A stretch of 64,000 bases of DNA from Rheinheimera pacifica (GCF_024809855.1 NZ_JANUEM010000001.1:372001-436000); one strand, 5' to 3'; shown: positions 1 through 8,650, counted from the first letter of the stretch. The notes: a model not told the origin generated them from the letters alone. Made by a program: numbers and translations.

Positions 1-1127
1 TGGCGGTTTTGTGCATGTTCAAGCTGAGTTTCTATTTTTTGCTGCCTGCTCTGGCTGAGCTGATACTGTTCTGTCAGGTTAACGTAATCGGCTTGTATAC
101 GGCTAAGTTCAGAACCTAAACCATTGCTTTCATCAGTGGCTCTGGCCAGTTGTTGCTGTAAGTCTGTCTGTTGTTGCTCTGTTTCAGTCAGTTGGTGTTG
201 CCATTGGTGCTGTTGCTCAGCCTGCACAGAGAGCTGTTGTTGCAGTTGCTGAATTTTCTGCTGCTGTAAGTCATGGGTTCTTTTACGATCCTGCACTTCT
301 TGCTGCAGCCTGGCAATGGCTTGCAGTTTGTCCTGTTGCGCAGCCGCCACCGCGGCTACATGCTGCTGTTCCGCCACTAAAGCTGCGGCCTGTGTATTCA
401 GAGTTTGCTGCAGTTCAGCCAGCTGTAGCTCATACTTAGCCTGCAATGCGTCAAGTTGCTGCTGGTGCTTTTGTTGTTGCTCGTGGGCTGCTTTCAGCTC
501 AGTTTTAGCTTGCAACACTACCAATTTTAATTCGTGAGCAGCGGCTTTGGCTTGCTCCGCATCAGCTTCAGCTGATGCCAGTTGCTGCTGTAGCTGGCTT
601 AACTGAAACCCAGCCTGCTGTAGCTGTTTCTCAGCTTCGCTATTACCGTTATCGGCATGCTGCAATTGTACAATCTGCTGTTGCAATTGCTCGTACTGTT
701 CAATCTGTGCAGCATAGTTTTGCTGTATTGCCACCAACTGAATGCTGGTTTTCTCCAGCTCACCGGTAACCTCATTATATTGCTGGCGTAACTTAGCCAG
801 CTCCTGCTGATCGCTATCGGCTGCCGGTGCGGCCATATCAAGTTGCTGTTTAGTCTGTTGCCAGTCTTTAAATAACTTTTGGTAGGCTTGCTCTTGTTCA
901 AACAACCTTTGTTGCCACTGTTTCTGGCTATCGGCCAATATATCACTGGCAAATTGCTCCAGTTGTTGCTGCTGAGTATTAAGAAGCTGGCTGGAAAAAT
1001 CGACCAGACTGGCCTCCAGTTGCTGCTGTGCGGTCTGGGTTAATTCGGCAATAATCTGTTGCTCGTTTTTATTATTGTTTTTCTTCACTGCATTCATTAT
1101 CAGCTCTCGTTTCACTTCGGTAGCCAT
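1..1127 (-). CDS. Glutamine-rich coiled-coil protein, C-terminus outside window
   Basis: An open reading frame runs on the minus strand from an ATG at 1127 off the left edge, giving about 375 residues with no stop. The start reads MATEVKREL with a weak AGGC Shine-Dalgarno just upstream; a second in-frame ATG lies at 1097. From about residue 30 onward the protein is almost entirely Gln/Leu/Ala/Glu in heptad-like order, so a very long alpha-helical coiled coil is expected. No signal peptide, membrane segment or catalytic motif is visible. It could be a KfrA-like or structural coiled-coil protein, but I see no clear KfrA-type N-terminal helix-turn-helix, so no function is assigned. The plus-strand open frames across this stretch are antisense shadows of the CAG/CAA-rich codons. 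Confidence 0.75.
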   Translation of the reverse strand, partial: MATEVKRELIMNAVKKNNNKNEQQIIAELTQTAQQQLEASLVDFSSQLLNTQQQQLEQFASDILADSQKQWQQRLFEQEQAYQKLFKDWQQTKQQLDMAAPAADSDQQELAKLRQQYNEVTGELEKTSIQLVAIQQNYAAQIEQYEQLQQQIVQLQHADNGNSEAEKQLQQAGFQLSQLQQQLASAEADAEQAKAAAHELKLVVLQAKTELKAAHEQQQKHQQQLDALQAKYELQLAELQQTLNTQAAALVAEQQHVAAVAAAQQDKLQAIARLQQEVQDRKRTHDLQQQKIQQLQQQLSVQAEQQHQWQHQLTETEQQQTDLQQQLARATDESNGLGSELSRIQADYVNLTEQYQLSQSRQQKIETQLEHAQNR

Positions 1128-1308
1128 TGCCTGATTATGCAAGCGCCACGACGTCAACAGTTAAGCACACCATAGCCGGAATCCCAGTATAAAAAGGCTA
1201 TAACATGCTATGCCGGACTTTAGTGTAATATGACTTATCATTGATAGCTAACGCTATTGATAGTTTTAACATTTTCCCGGTTTAATTTTTTATAACAGGA
1301 GCCTGCAC
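1128..1308. promoter_or_regulatory. Divergent intergenic region with a 16-bp-spaced direct repeat
   Basis: This gap separates the leftward coiled-coil gene from the rightward DUF2721 gene and must hold both promoters. The 8-mer ATTGATAG occurs at 1240-1247 and again at 1256-1263, a 16-bp period, about 50 bp before the downstream start. The second half is AT-rich. A clear Shine-Dalgarno (AGGAG) precedes the ATG at 1309. No confident -35/-10 pair was assigned. Confidence 0.35.
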
Positions 1309-1698
1309 ATGATGGATTTAACTACCCCCGCCCTGCTGTTTCCCGCCATCTCTTTGCTGTTTTTGGCTTACACCAACCGCTTTTTGGTGTTGGCTCAATT
1401 GATCCGGGAGCTAAACCAGCGCGAAGGCGATAATGTACGCCAGATGGCCAGACGTCAGATTGACAACTTACGCCGCCGAATAGTGTTAATAAAAGTAATG
1501 CAAGCTTTTGGTGTACTTAGCTTTGTGCTGTGTACCGCAGCCATGTTCTGCCTGTTTATGCTATGGCAAACCGCAGGCCAGCTTTTGTTTGTTGTTAGCC
1601 TGATTAGCTTATTAATTAGTCTGCTCTATTCTTTATATGAGATCCAAATATCCTGTGATGCCATAAATATAGAACTGGAGTCACTGCAAAACCGCTAA
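1309..1698 (+). CDS. DUF2721 family membrane protein
   Basis: A 129-residue protein with the DUF2721 architecture: a short N-terminal hydrophobic helix (about residues 8-30), a charged cytoplasmic segment rich in Arg/Gln (about 35-65), then two closely spaced hydrophobic helices (about 68-112). Such proteins are small inner-membrane proteins of unknown function. The start is supported by AGGAG seven bases upstream. The next gene begins 38 bp after the stop on the same strand, so co-transcription with the HD-GYP regulator is possible, but the gap is not tight enough to prove it. Confidence 0.75.
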   Translation: MMDLTTPALLFPAISLLFLAYTNRFLVLAQLIRELNQREGDNVRQMARRQIDNLRRRIVLIKVMQAFGVLSFVLCTAAMFCLFMLWQTAGQLLFVVSLISLLISLLYSLYEIQISCDAINIELESLQNR

Positions 1699-1735
1699 CA
1701 GACACCGATGATGACAACCAGCACCGGATGACAAT

Positions 1736-3262
1736 ATGAGTAATAACGAGTTTCTGTTTCAGGATGAAAGCGCAAATCCGGAGCAAGAACCGGATATCAA
1801 TACCAGAGCGCCCTGGCAGGTATTGGTAGTCGATGACGATGCCAGCATCCATCAGATCACTACTTTGGTGCTGAACAACTTTGAATTTGAGCAGCGGCCG
1901 CTGCGGCTATTGCATGCCTACAGCGCACGCGAAGCGTTGAATATGATCTCACAACAGCCGGATATTGCACTGGCTATTATTGACGTTGTAATGGAAACAC
2001 AGCACGCCGGCCTGGAACTAGTTAAAACCATCCGTCAACAGTTGCAAAACCGCAGTATGCGGCTGATCTTACGCACCGGCCAGCCGGGAGAAGCGCCAGA
2101 AGAGCATGTTATCCGCGATTACGACATTAACGATTACAAAAACAAAACTGAAGTCACCGCGATAAAACTGAAAACGATGTTATACGCAGGGCTGCGTTCA
2201 TACCGCGACCTATGCATTATCGAACACCACAAAACCGGGCTGGAAAAAATAATTGGCTGCACCACCAGTTTTTTACAATGCAGCAGTTTAAAACAGTTTG
2301 CCTCATTAATTCTGGGCCAGGTTGCTTATTTACTGGGGCTTGAGCGTGAGCAAATATACTGCTGCGCCGCAATTCATAACGCCGGGCAGCAAAGCTCAAA
2401 GCTGGACATTATTGCCAGCAGTAACCCTGTAAGCGGTAATAAGTTACCAGACGACGTTGCCGGTAAAATCCGGCAGGTGCAGCAAAGTAAAGAGCCGTAC
2501 TATGCTGAAGATTGCTTTATCAGCTATTTTTCCACACACAAGGGTAACGAAAACTTCCTCTTTGTTAGCAAAGGCAGTAAGTTAGAGCCGAGTGATCATC
2601 ATTTGCTCAGCTATTTCTCGCACAGCATCGCCATAGCATATGAAAATATCCAGTTACGCGAGCTAATGCGGGAAAGCCAGCGCGAACTGTCATATATTTT
2701 GGGCGAAGCGGTAGAAAAACGCTCGAAAGAAACCGGCAGCCATGTAAAACGGGTAGCTAATTACAGTTATCTGCTGGCAATAAAATGTGGTTTGTCAGAG
2801 TACGAGGCCGAAATAATAAAGCTTGCCTCACCACTGCATGATTTGGGCAAAATTGCGGTACCGGATCATATTTTAAATAAACCGGCTAAACATGATGCCA
2901 GTGAATGGGCTATGATGCAGCAGCACGCTGAGCTGGGTTACCAGATTTTACAACATTCCACTAACGAGATCCTGCAGATGGGTGCCATTATTGCTTATCA
3001 GCATCATGAAAAGTGGAATGGTAAAGGCTACCCGCAAGGACTAAGTGGCCACAACATTCATATTGCCGGGCGCATAACTGCTCTGGCAGATGTTTTTGAC
3101 GCGTTAGGCAGCGACCGGTGCTACAAAAAAGCCTGGCCATTGCCCGAAATTATCGAACTTATCCGCCATGAACGTGGTCAACACTTTGACCCGGTATTGG
3201 CGGATATATTGTTAAACAATCTGGATGCCTTCCTCGCAATACGCGATGCGTACCCAGATTAA
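1736..3262 (+). CDS. Response regulator with DUF3369 and HD-GYP c-di-GMP phosphodiesterase domains
   Basis: A 508-residue three-domain regulator. Residues about 28-155 form a receiver domain with the acidic cluster VVDDD (31-35), likely phospho-acceptor D83 in AIIDVV, and the conserved Lys in DYKNK. Residues about 165-310 match DUF3369, a GAF-like sensory domain seen between receiver and HD-GYP domains. Residues about 325-495 are an HD-GYP domain with HDLGK (368-372) and the HHEKWNGKGYP signature (423-433), all metal and GYP residues present, so it should hydrolyse cyclic di-GMP. No partner histidine kinase lies in the window. Phosphorylation of D83 presumably controls the phosphodiesterase; this is inferred from domain order. 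Confidence 0.9.
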   Translation: MSNNEFLFQDESANPEQEPDINTRAPWQVLVVDDDASIHQITTLVLNNFEFEQRPLRLLHAYSAREALNMISQQPDIALAIIDVVMETQHAGLELVKTIRQQLQNRSMRLILRTGQPGEAPEEHVIRDYDINDYKNKTEVTAIKLKTMLYAGLRSYRDLCIIEHHKTGLEKIIGCTTSFLQCSSLKQFASLILGQVAYLLGLEREQIYCCAAIHNAGQQSSKLDIIASSNPVSGNKLPDDVAGKIRQVQQSKEPYYAEDCFISYFSTHKGNENFLFVSKGSKLEPSDHHLLSYFSHSIAIAYENIQLRELMRESQRELSYILGEAVEKRSKETGSHVKRVANYSYLLAIKCGLSEYEAEIIKLASPLHDLGKIAVPDHILNKPAKHDASEWAMMQQHAELGYQILQHSTNEILQMGAIIAYQHHEKWNGKGYPQGLSGHNIHIAGRITALADVFDALGSDRCYKKAWPLPEIIELIRHERGQHFDPVLADILLNNLDAFLAIRDAYPD

Positions 3263-3278
3263 GCATAGGAAGAAGTGT

Positions 3279-3872
3279 ATGCTACGCAAAAATATTAAAC
3301 AGATGGTTATCACCTGTGCCGCACTGGCAGCGTTGGTTATTACCGGTTGTGCTACCGGACCTAAAGTGCGCTCTGACGCTGCGGCCAACACCAACTTCTC
3401 TGACTACAAAACCTTTGCTTTTATGCCAGAGCCCGCAACCGACAAAGCTGGCTACGCCACTTTGGTAACCCAGCATTTTAAAGATGCTATCAGCGCCCAA
3501 ATGACCGCTTTGGGTTATCAGTACAGCGAAACCAACGCTGATTTGCTGGTAAACTTTAATTCTAATGTTGAAACCCGCACTGATGTGCGCTCTATGCCAT
3601 CAGCAACCTTTAACTACGGCTACTACAATTACCGTCGTGGCTATTATGCCGGTTTCCCACTATACACCAATGACGTAGATACCATTCGTTACAAGTACGG
3701 TACTGTAAATATTGACGTTATTGATGCTGAGAAAAAGCAGCTGATTTGGGAAGGTATTTCCGAAGGCACGTTGAAAAAATCCGATCTGGAACAGCCTAAA
3801 CAGGCAATTTCAGAAGTAGTAGGTTTGATTTTCCAGCAGTACCCTACCAAAGCAGCCAAGCCGCAGCCTTAA
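3279..3872 (+). CDS. DUF4136 domain lipoprotein
   Basis: I place the start at the ATG at 3279 because AGGAAGA lies 6-12 bases before it; the longer frame from 3225 would overlap the previous gene. The product has a signal peptide ending in the lipobox VITGC near residue 22, followed by the DUF4136 pattern: FSDYKTFAFMP near the N-terminus and, toward the end, the IDVIDAEKKQLIWEG strand. This family comprises small periplasmic or outer-membrane-anchored lipoproteins of unknown function. A Tyr/Gly/Arg-rich patch near residues 107-120 is typical of the family's variable loop. It follows the HD-GYP gene after 16 bp and may be in the same transcript. Confidence 0.85.
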   Translation: MLRKNIKQMVITCAALAALVITGCATGPKVRSDAAANTNFSDYKTFAFMPEPATDKAGYATLVTQHFKDAISAQMTALGYQYSETNADLLVNFNSNVETRTDVRSMPSATFNYGYYNYRRGYYAGFPLYTNDVDTIRYKYGTVNIDVIDAEKKQLIWEGISEGTLKKSDLEQPKQAISEVVGLIFQQYPTKAAKPQP

Positions 3873-3881
3873 CTGCGGCTT
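3858..3881. terminator. Hairpin overlapping the stop codon of the DUF4136 gene
   Basis: A perfect 9-bp inverted repeat (AAGCCGCAG / CTGCGGCTT) with a 6-base loop spans the end of the DUF4136 gene and its TAA. No run of T follows, so it is at best a weak terminator; it lies between two convergent genes and could act on both. Confidence 0.45.
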
Positions 3882-3899
3882 GATGCCAGAATAAACAGA

Positions 3900-4487
3900 T
3901 TAAGCGGCGTCAGGTATAAGCTGCTTAATTTTTTGTTGTAACGCCGCACAGTCGGCGTTTTTATTTTGTTGCTGAATGGCTAACGTCAGCTCGCCTACCG
4001 TTACACCAAACTTATGCAGTGTGCTGCGGTTGATCAGATTCTGCCCGTCTACCAGATAGAGCCAGTCTTTTACCTTCACATCCAGCGTGTCGCCATCATA
4101 CGGAACACGCAGCGTATATTCCCAGTACAAAGCATTGCCAGCCAGCTGCCCGGCAGCACTGCCGATAACATCACCGGCAGTACCGCTAACACTGCCATCA
4201 GCGTTTTGCTGCAACTGCCAGTGGCGCTGCTCTGTACGGCCATCGCTAAAATAAAACAGCTCATACAAATTGCCGCTATTACCCTGCCAACTACCGCACA
4301 ACTCTGCAGTAAAACGCACACTCTGCTTACCTTGCCAATTGTGTAGTACACCCCAGGCCAGGCTTTCACCCTGAAAAAACTGATCCAGCTTTAATACGGG
4401 TACCTCATTGCTATACTCGGATACCGATTGGCTACAACCAACTAATATCAGGGCCCCGGCAACAGCAGCTAATGGTAATTTGCGCAT
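3900..4487 (-). CDS. DUF3833 family lipoprotein
   Basis: The start is taken at the ATG at 4487 (MRKLPL), which has GGAGG 5-9 bases upstream; four more codons could be added at 4499 but would lack a ribosome site. The product begins with a signal peptide and lipobox ILVGC near residue 18, then shows the DUF3833 pattern: FFQGESLAWGVL at about residues 36-47, WQL...DG...G.A.D in the middle and DWLYLVDG later. The family is of unknown function and lipocalin-like. The last ~25 residues (Gln/Lys-rich with a Cys) extend past the usual domain end. It is convergent with the DUF4136 gene and divergent from the sigma-factor operon. Confidence 0.82.
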   Translation of the reverse strand: MRKLPLAAVAGALILVGCSQSVSEYSNEVPVLKLDQFFQGESLAWGVLHNWQGKQSVRFTAELCGSWQGNSGNLYELFYFSDGRTEQRHWQLQQNADGSVSGTAGDVIGSAAGQLAGNALYWEYTLRVPYDGDTLDVKVKDWLYLVDGQNLINRSTLHKFGVTVGELTLAIQQQNKNADCAALQQKIKQLIPDAA

Positions 4488-4624
4488 AATTTCCTCCACT
4501 AATTTGCCAATTTACGCAGTGCAGCAGCCCGCGGCTCAGAAAAATAAAAAAATTTTGCTAACGGCCAACTAAATTTGCAGTCGGCCCGACTTAATAAACA
4601 AAACCAGCAGAGAATAACAATATC

Positions 4625-5185
4625 GTGTTTAAACGCAGTGACGAGAGCTTAATTGCCAGAGCGTTAAATGGTGATCAACGTGCCTGGCAGCAGTTGGTGA
4701 ACCGGCATCAGAGTGCGCTGTTTTACTTTGGCTTACGCTTGCTTGGCTCGCGTGAAGACGCCAACGACCTGCTTCAGGATGTATTGATAGTATTGTGCCG
4801 TAACCTGGGCCAGTACCGTGGCGATAGCAGCTTTAAAAGCTGGCTGTTTGGTATTGCCAACTACCGCGCCATGGACATGCTGCGCCGCCGTAAATACAGC
4901 GACAACGACGATGAACTGGCTGAAATGCCAGCCGATACCCCTGGCCTGCCAGAACAACTGGCCAGCAACCAGCAGCAAAAACAAGTGCAGCAGCAGTTGC
5001 GCAGCTTGCCGGCTGAACAACGGCTGGTGCTGGAGCTGAAATTTTATCAGCAATTTACTTTTGACGAAATTGCCAGCCAAATGGCGATTTCCAGTAACAC
5101 TGTAAAATCCCGTTTTTATGCCGCGCTGGATAAATTGCGCCTGCAGTTGGAGGACGACCATGTCGAACAATCAGCAAATTTTTGA
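4625..5185 (+). CDS. ECF-type RNA polymerase sigma factor
   Basis: A 186-residue sigma-70 family protein of group 4. Region 2 (about residues 22-92) includes the DANDLLQDVLIVL core-binding helix and FKSWLFGIANYRAMD; region 4 (about 122-175) includes the helix-turn-helix FDEIASQMAISSNTVKSR. There is no region 1 or 3. The start codon is GTG. The stop overlaps the next gene by 26 bases, so translation of the sigma factor and its likely anti-sigma partner is coupled. ECF operons of this type are usually autoregulated, but I could not identify a promoter motif in the 137 bp upstream. Confidence 0.9.
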   Translation: MFKRSDESLIARALNGDQRAWQQLVNRHQSALFYFGLRLLGSREDANDLLQDVLIVLCRNLGQYRGDSSFKSWLFGIANYRAMDMLRRRKYSDNDDELAEMPADTPGLPEQLASNQQQKQVQQQLRSLPAEQRLVLELKFYQQFTFDEIASQMAISSNTVKSRFYAALDKLRLQLEDDHVEQSANF

Positions 5186-5804
5186 AGACTGGCTCGACGG
5201 TAAAATTACCGATCAGCAATGTGCCAGCGCATTACAACATGATGCTGTTTGGTATAGCCGTATGCAAAATGCTCAGGCACTGCAAAGCCATGCTAAAGCG
5301 CCACATTTTGAAGCCGTACCGGATTTTGACAGCAGCGCAGTATTTGCCCAACAGTGGCAAAGACCCAGGCCACAGCGTAGTTGGTGGCCACAGCTTAGCC
5401 TGGCGCTGTCTTGTGCGGCCATGTTAATTAGCCTGTCACCAGCTAAATTTCAGCTGCAGGATGGCAGCCTTACGCTTAGCTGGCACAACAGCCAAAGTGA
5501 AATTAACAACGCGGTAAACCATGCACTGCTGGCATACCAAAAAGAGCAACAGCAATGGCTGGTGCAACAACTCGACACACAACAGCAAAGCACCAGTTCG
5601 CAGTTGGTACTGCTAAAAGATTACTTACAGGACGAACTGAAGCGCGACCAACGCAGCGATATGTTGCAACTGGTGGAATACCTTAATCAGCAACGCCAGG
5701 CTGACTGGCAATACTGGCAGGAAAACTATCAGCCAATGCAGGCCGGTTACCGCCCTGCCAACAGTTACTATAGCCCAACCAATACCGGAGTGGTAAAACC
5801 ATGA
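5160..5804 (+). CDS. Putative membrane anti-sigma factor
   Basis: The start is the ATG at 5160 (MSNNQQ), preceded by GGAGG at 5149-5153; the longer frame from 5118 lacks this. The 214-residue product has a short acidic N-terminal cytoplasmic part, one hydrophobic segment at about residues 79-96 (SLALSCAAMLISL), and a Gln-rich periplasmic part predicted to be helical (about 110-200). Size, topology and position directly behind an ECF sigma gene indicate an anti-sigma factor. No zinc-binding HxxxCxxC motif is seen, so it is not a ZAS-type anti-sigma. Function is inferred from context, not from recognisable family residues. Confidence 0.65.
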   Translation: MSNNQQIFEDWLDGKITDQQCASALQHDAVWYSRMQNAQALQSHAKAPHFEAVPDFDSSAVFAQQWQRPRPQRSWWPQLSLALSCAAMLISLSPAKFQLQDGSLTLSWHNSQSEINNAVNHALLAYQKEQQQWLVQQLDTQQQSTSSQLVLLKDYLQDELKRDQRSDMLQLVEYLNQQRQADWQYWQENYQPMQAGYRPANSYYSPTNTGVVKP

Positions 5805-6673
5805 ATGCATTACGCCGTACCCCGTTTTATTCCGTAACCTTTGGCGCAGCTTTAGCGTTAATGCCATTGCAAGCCGCAGAAGTCAGCCCGGCGCTGAAAA
5901 AAAATGCCGATATTCTGCAAACTATTTTGCAAACCGCTTTTAAGGATAACGAAAGCAGCCGTTTATCGTCGCTACAATACAGTTACTTAAGTGGCCAGGG
6001 TTTGCTGTTTCAAGCCAGCAGTGGCGGGCGGCATGTTTTTCAGTTCAGAAATGTCAGCATACCAGCCGCACCGGTTGCACCAACGGCACCATTGCCGGGA
6101 ACTGAGTTTGAATTTGACAGCATCGATATTGAAAGAATCACCGAGGCCGCGCAAGAGATGGCAGAGCAGATGCAGGATCAGCACCGGCAAACCTATCGCA
6201 TAGCGGAAAAGCAGCGCACCATAGAGCGTGAACTGCGCGATGTTGAACGCGACAAGCGTGATATAGAATTTAATAAAAATCTGACCAAGCTGGATAAAGA
6301 GCAGCAGCAGGAACTGCAAACGCTGCAGCAAAAAACCAAGCTGTTGCAGGAAAAGCTGGCCGAAGTGTCCAAAGAAGCAGAATTAAGCCGTAAACAGCTG
6401 GAGCAACAACGCGCTAAACAGCTGGCTGAACAAGAACAGCAAACTGCAGCTATGGTAAAAACGGTGGGCGAAAAATTCAGCCAGGTATTGTGCGATTACG
6501 GCGCCAGCCTGCGCGATATGCCGGATAACGAATACGTTACCTTACAGGTAAACAACCGTGGTAGCGAAGGCCGATATTACTGGGTGGTAAAAAAAGCTGA
6601 TATTAATCAGTGTATGACCGGCAAAATTAAAGCCAAAGATTTGCTAGCTAAAACCAGTAGCTACCAGTTTTAG
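5801..6673 (+). CDS. Periplasmic coiled-coil protein of the sigma-factor operon
   Basis: A 290-residue protein whose ATG overlaps the previous stop (ATGA), showing translational coupling with the anti-sigma gene. An N-terminal signal peptide probably ends after the AA of LQAAEVS (about residue 27). Residues about 105-225 are a long charged coiled coil (Glu/Gln/Lys/Arg heptads). The C-terminal ~65 residues look globular and contain two Cys (CDYGASL and INQCM) that could form a disulfide. I do not recognise a family. By position it is either the signal-sensing partner of the anti-sigma factor or the principal effector of this small regulon. Confidence 0.6.
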   Translation: MNALRRTPFYSVTFGAALALMPLQAAEVSPALKKNADILQTILQTAFKDNESSRLSSLQYSYLSGQGLLFQASSGGRHVFQFRNVSIPAAPVAPTAPLPGTEFEFDSIDIERITEAAQEMAEQMQDQHRQTYRIAEKQRTIERELRDVERDKRDIEFNKNLTKLDKEQQQELQTLQQKTKLLQEKLAEVSKEAELSRKQLEQQRAKQLAEQEQQTAAMVKTVGEKFSQVLCDYGASLRDMPDNEYVTLQVNNRGSEGRYYWVVKKADINQCMTGKIKAKDLLAKTSSYQF

Positions 6674-6706
6674 CTTTACGCAACAATCTACAACCGGTCA
6701 GCTAAC

Positions 6707-6807
6707 GAACCGGCTTGCCCACGCCAACGCGCCGTGAACCCATCCATGGGGGCTCGACTCAGGCATCCATGCCTTCAACGGTTGGCTTAGGGCAAGTCGA
6801 TTCTCAC
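6707..6807. repeat. Dispersed structured repeat, family A, copy 1
   Basis: About 100 bp lying between two convergent genes. Its ends are near-inverted repeats (GAACCGGCTTGCCC at 6707-6720 and GGGCAAGTCGATTC at 6790-6803). Inside are the short blocks CGCCGTGAA, GGCTCGA and CAACGGTTGGCTTAGGG. The same blocks in the same order occur on the opposite strand at 54193-54293. A small hairpin GGCATCCATGCC lies in the centre. This looks like a REP/MITE-type intergenic repeat. Confidence 0.8.
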
Positions 6808-6840
6808 GTAGGTGAGCAGCTTAAACATTCGTCTACTTTA

Positions 6841-7464
6841 TTAAATCTTTGGCCGCAATAGCTGAAACCGCGTTGCGGCATCTGCGACAAAATAATCGCC
6901 CGGGCCGCCACCGCGCAATACCGGCTCAGCCGATGCTGTGTCGTATAGTCCATCCACCAGCAAATGCTGCGCAATATGCACGCCAACCACTTCACCAAAC
7001 ACCATCCAGGTAGTAATTTTGCTGCCATCGGCTGCACTTAGCTGCACTATCTGGCTTAGCTTACATTCAAAGGTAACCGGGCTTTGTGCAACATGCGGCA
7101 CCTTGATAATACTGGACGCTTTGGCTGTTAAACCGGCCAGCACAAATTCATCTACCTCAGGTGCAACGGCGGCACTGGTCTGGTTCATCGCCTCTGCTAA
7201 CGGTTTAGTTACCAGGTTCCAGCAAAACTCACCGGTTTGCTCAATATTGCGTAGCGTATCTTTGTAACTGGTGCTGGCAAAACCAATAATTGGCGGCGTG
7301 TAGTTAAAGGCATTAAAAAAGCTGTAGGGTGCTAAGTTAAGCTTGCCCTGGATGTCTTGAGTGGAGATCCAGCCTATCGGCCTTGGTGCTACCAGCGCAT
7401 TAAAAGGGTCGTGCGGCAAGCCATGGCCTTTGGCGGGTTCATAGAAATAGATACTGTCTGACAT
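6841..7464 (-). CDS. Flavin reductase-like FMN-binding split-barrel protein
   Basis: A 207-residue protein with the flavin reductase-like fold: NALVAPRPIGWIST (about residues 22-35) and LAPYSFFNAFNYTPPIIGFA (about 44-63) are the typical FMN-binding strands of this family, followed by TGEFCWNLVT. Members bind FMN and serve as flavin reductases or as uncharacterised FMN proteins; substrate cannot be told. It is monocistronic, and the repeat copy lies just beyond its stop. The ATG at 7464 has a weak AAGGAAACCC site. Confidence 0.85.
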   Translation of the reverse strand: MSDSIYFYEPAKGHGLPHDPFNALVAPRPIGWISTQDIQGKLNLAPYSFFNAFNYTPPIIGFASTSYKDTLRNIEQTGEFCWNLVTKPLAEAMNQTSAAVAPEVDEFVLAGLTAKASSIIKVPHVAQSPVTFECKLSQIVQLSAADGSKITTWMVFGEVVGVHIAQHLLVDGLYDTASAEPVLRGGGPGDYFVADAATRFQLLRPKI

Positions 7465-7571
7465 GGGTTTCCTTTGGCATAAACTAACCTGATGCCAAGA
7501 GTAACAAAATCCACTTTATGGGCGTGCTTTTTTCAGCGACAATAAACGCAGTTTATTTTCTGAGTATCGCT

Positions 7572-8189
7572 ATGTCCGCCCCGGCTTTGTCCAGTGACGC
7601 TATTATTGAGGCTTTTTATCAGCACGGCTGGGTTTGGCTGCCGGATTTTTTAAGCACTGAATTAAATACCGCTCTGGCGCATGAAGCACAACATGAAGCA
7701 CAGTTTGCACCCGCAGGTGTTGGCCGTCAGGGCGATCATCAGCTAAATCAGCAAATTCGCCGCGATGCCACCCAGTGGTTTGATGGCAGCACCACAGCGC
7801 AGCAGCAATATCTGGCACAGATGGCACTGTTACAGCAGCTGTTTAACCGGCGCTGTTTTTTAGGTTTATTTGATTTTGAATGCCATTTTGCCCGCTACCA
7901 AAACGGCGATTATTACCAAAAACATGTTGATGCTTTTAGCGGCCGCTCGAACCGGGTGCTTACTACGGTAAGTTACCTGAACAGTGTTAGCGCGGGTGGC
8001 GAGTTAGCCCTGTACGATGAGCACGATAAGTTGATTGATAAATTTCTGCCCGCCGCAGGCGGCCTGATTTTGTTTGAAAGCGAGCGCTTCCCACATGAAG
8101 TACTACCGGCCATCGATACCCGTTACAGTATTGCCGGTTGGTTTCGCAAAAATGCCAGCATTAACGGCGTGCTGGACCCGGCAAGTTAA
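7572..8189 (+). CDS. 2-oxoglutarate/Fe(II)-dependent oxygenase
   Basis: The start is taken at 7572 (MSAPAL); an in-frame start at 7518 would add 18 hydrophobic residues without a better ribosome site. The 205-residue protein carries the double-stranded beta-helix iron motif: HVD at residues 118-120, second His at 175 (FPHEV) and the 2OG-binding Arg at 184 (IDTRYSIAGWF). RYQNGDYYQKHVDAF and GGELALYD are typical of the prolyl-4-hydroxylase/PiuC-like branch. Substrate is unknown. The copper operon begins only 8 bp after its stop, on the same strand. Confidence 0.85.
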   Translation: MSAPALSSDAIIEAFYQHGWVWLPDFLSTELNTALAHEAQHEAQFAPAGVGRQGDHQLNQQIRRDATQWFDGSTTAQQQYLAQMALLQQLFNRRCFLGLFDFECHFARYQNGDYYQKHVDAFSGRSNRVLTTVSYLNSVSAGGELALYDEHDKLIDKFLPAAGGLILFESERFPHEVLPAIDTRYSIAGWFRKNASINGVLDPAS

Positions 8190-8196
8190 ACCGCCT

Positions 8197-8586
8197 ATGA
8201 TAAGCGCCATGCGCACTGTACTTAGCTATTTGTTATTGCTTACTCTGGCACTATCCGGTTTTAGCGGATCGGTGCAACAGGCGCATGCCTATACGCTGGC
8301 CGATGCAATGGCTCAGCACCAGCATACAACACCGGTAGCCGAAGCCGAAATGCCCTGCCACAGTGTGCAAAAAGCTGCACCTGACGACACCGATCATGGT
8401 TGCTGCGAGCAAGCTCAGCATAAATGCAAAGGCGATTGCTGTGCCAAGCACTGCGCTACTGCCAGTGCACTGTTAGCCACTGAATTATTTCGCTATATCC
8501 GCCCTGACAACACGGTTGCAAAGCTCGCTGACAGCCTGCCAAAGTGGTTATTTACTGAAGATCCCCCGCCACCTATAAACGCCTGA
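8197..8586 (+). CDS. CopL/DUF2946-like small metal-binding protein
   Basis: A 129-residue exported protein (start ATG 8197; ATG 8209 is also possible). A hydrophobic signal segment (LSYLLLLTLALSGF) is followed by a His/Met-containing stretch and a Cys-rich core, GCCEQ...KCKGDCCAKHC, at about residues 67-87, then a Pro-rich tail. Size, Cys pattern and position ahead of an RND metal pump match CopL/DUF2946-type proteins found in copper-resistance operons, which bind copper and influence expression. It probably binds Cu(I) or Ag(I) in the periplasm. Family membership is judged by eye. Confidence 0.65.
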   Translation: MISAMRTVLSYLLLLTLALSGFSGSVQQAHAYTLADAMAQHQHTTPVAEAEMPCHSVQKAAPDDTDHGCCEQAQHKCKGDCCAKHCATASALLATELFRYIRPDNTVAKLADSLPKWLFTEDPPPPINA

Positions 8587-8650
8587 ACCGATTAAACCGT
8601 GTTAATGCTGTGCTTTTGCACGCGGCTTTGTATTGTTTCAGGAAAATATT

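Noticed and set aside
1-1127. Apparent CTG/TTG tandem repeat with several plus-strand open frames
   Set aside because: The minus strand is a single open frame encoding a Gln-rich coiled coil; the repeat-like appearance reflects CAG/CAA codons.
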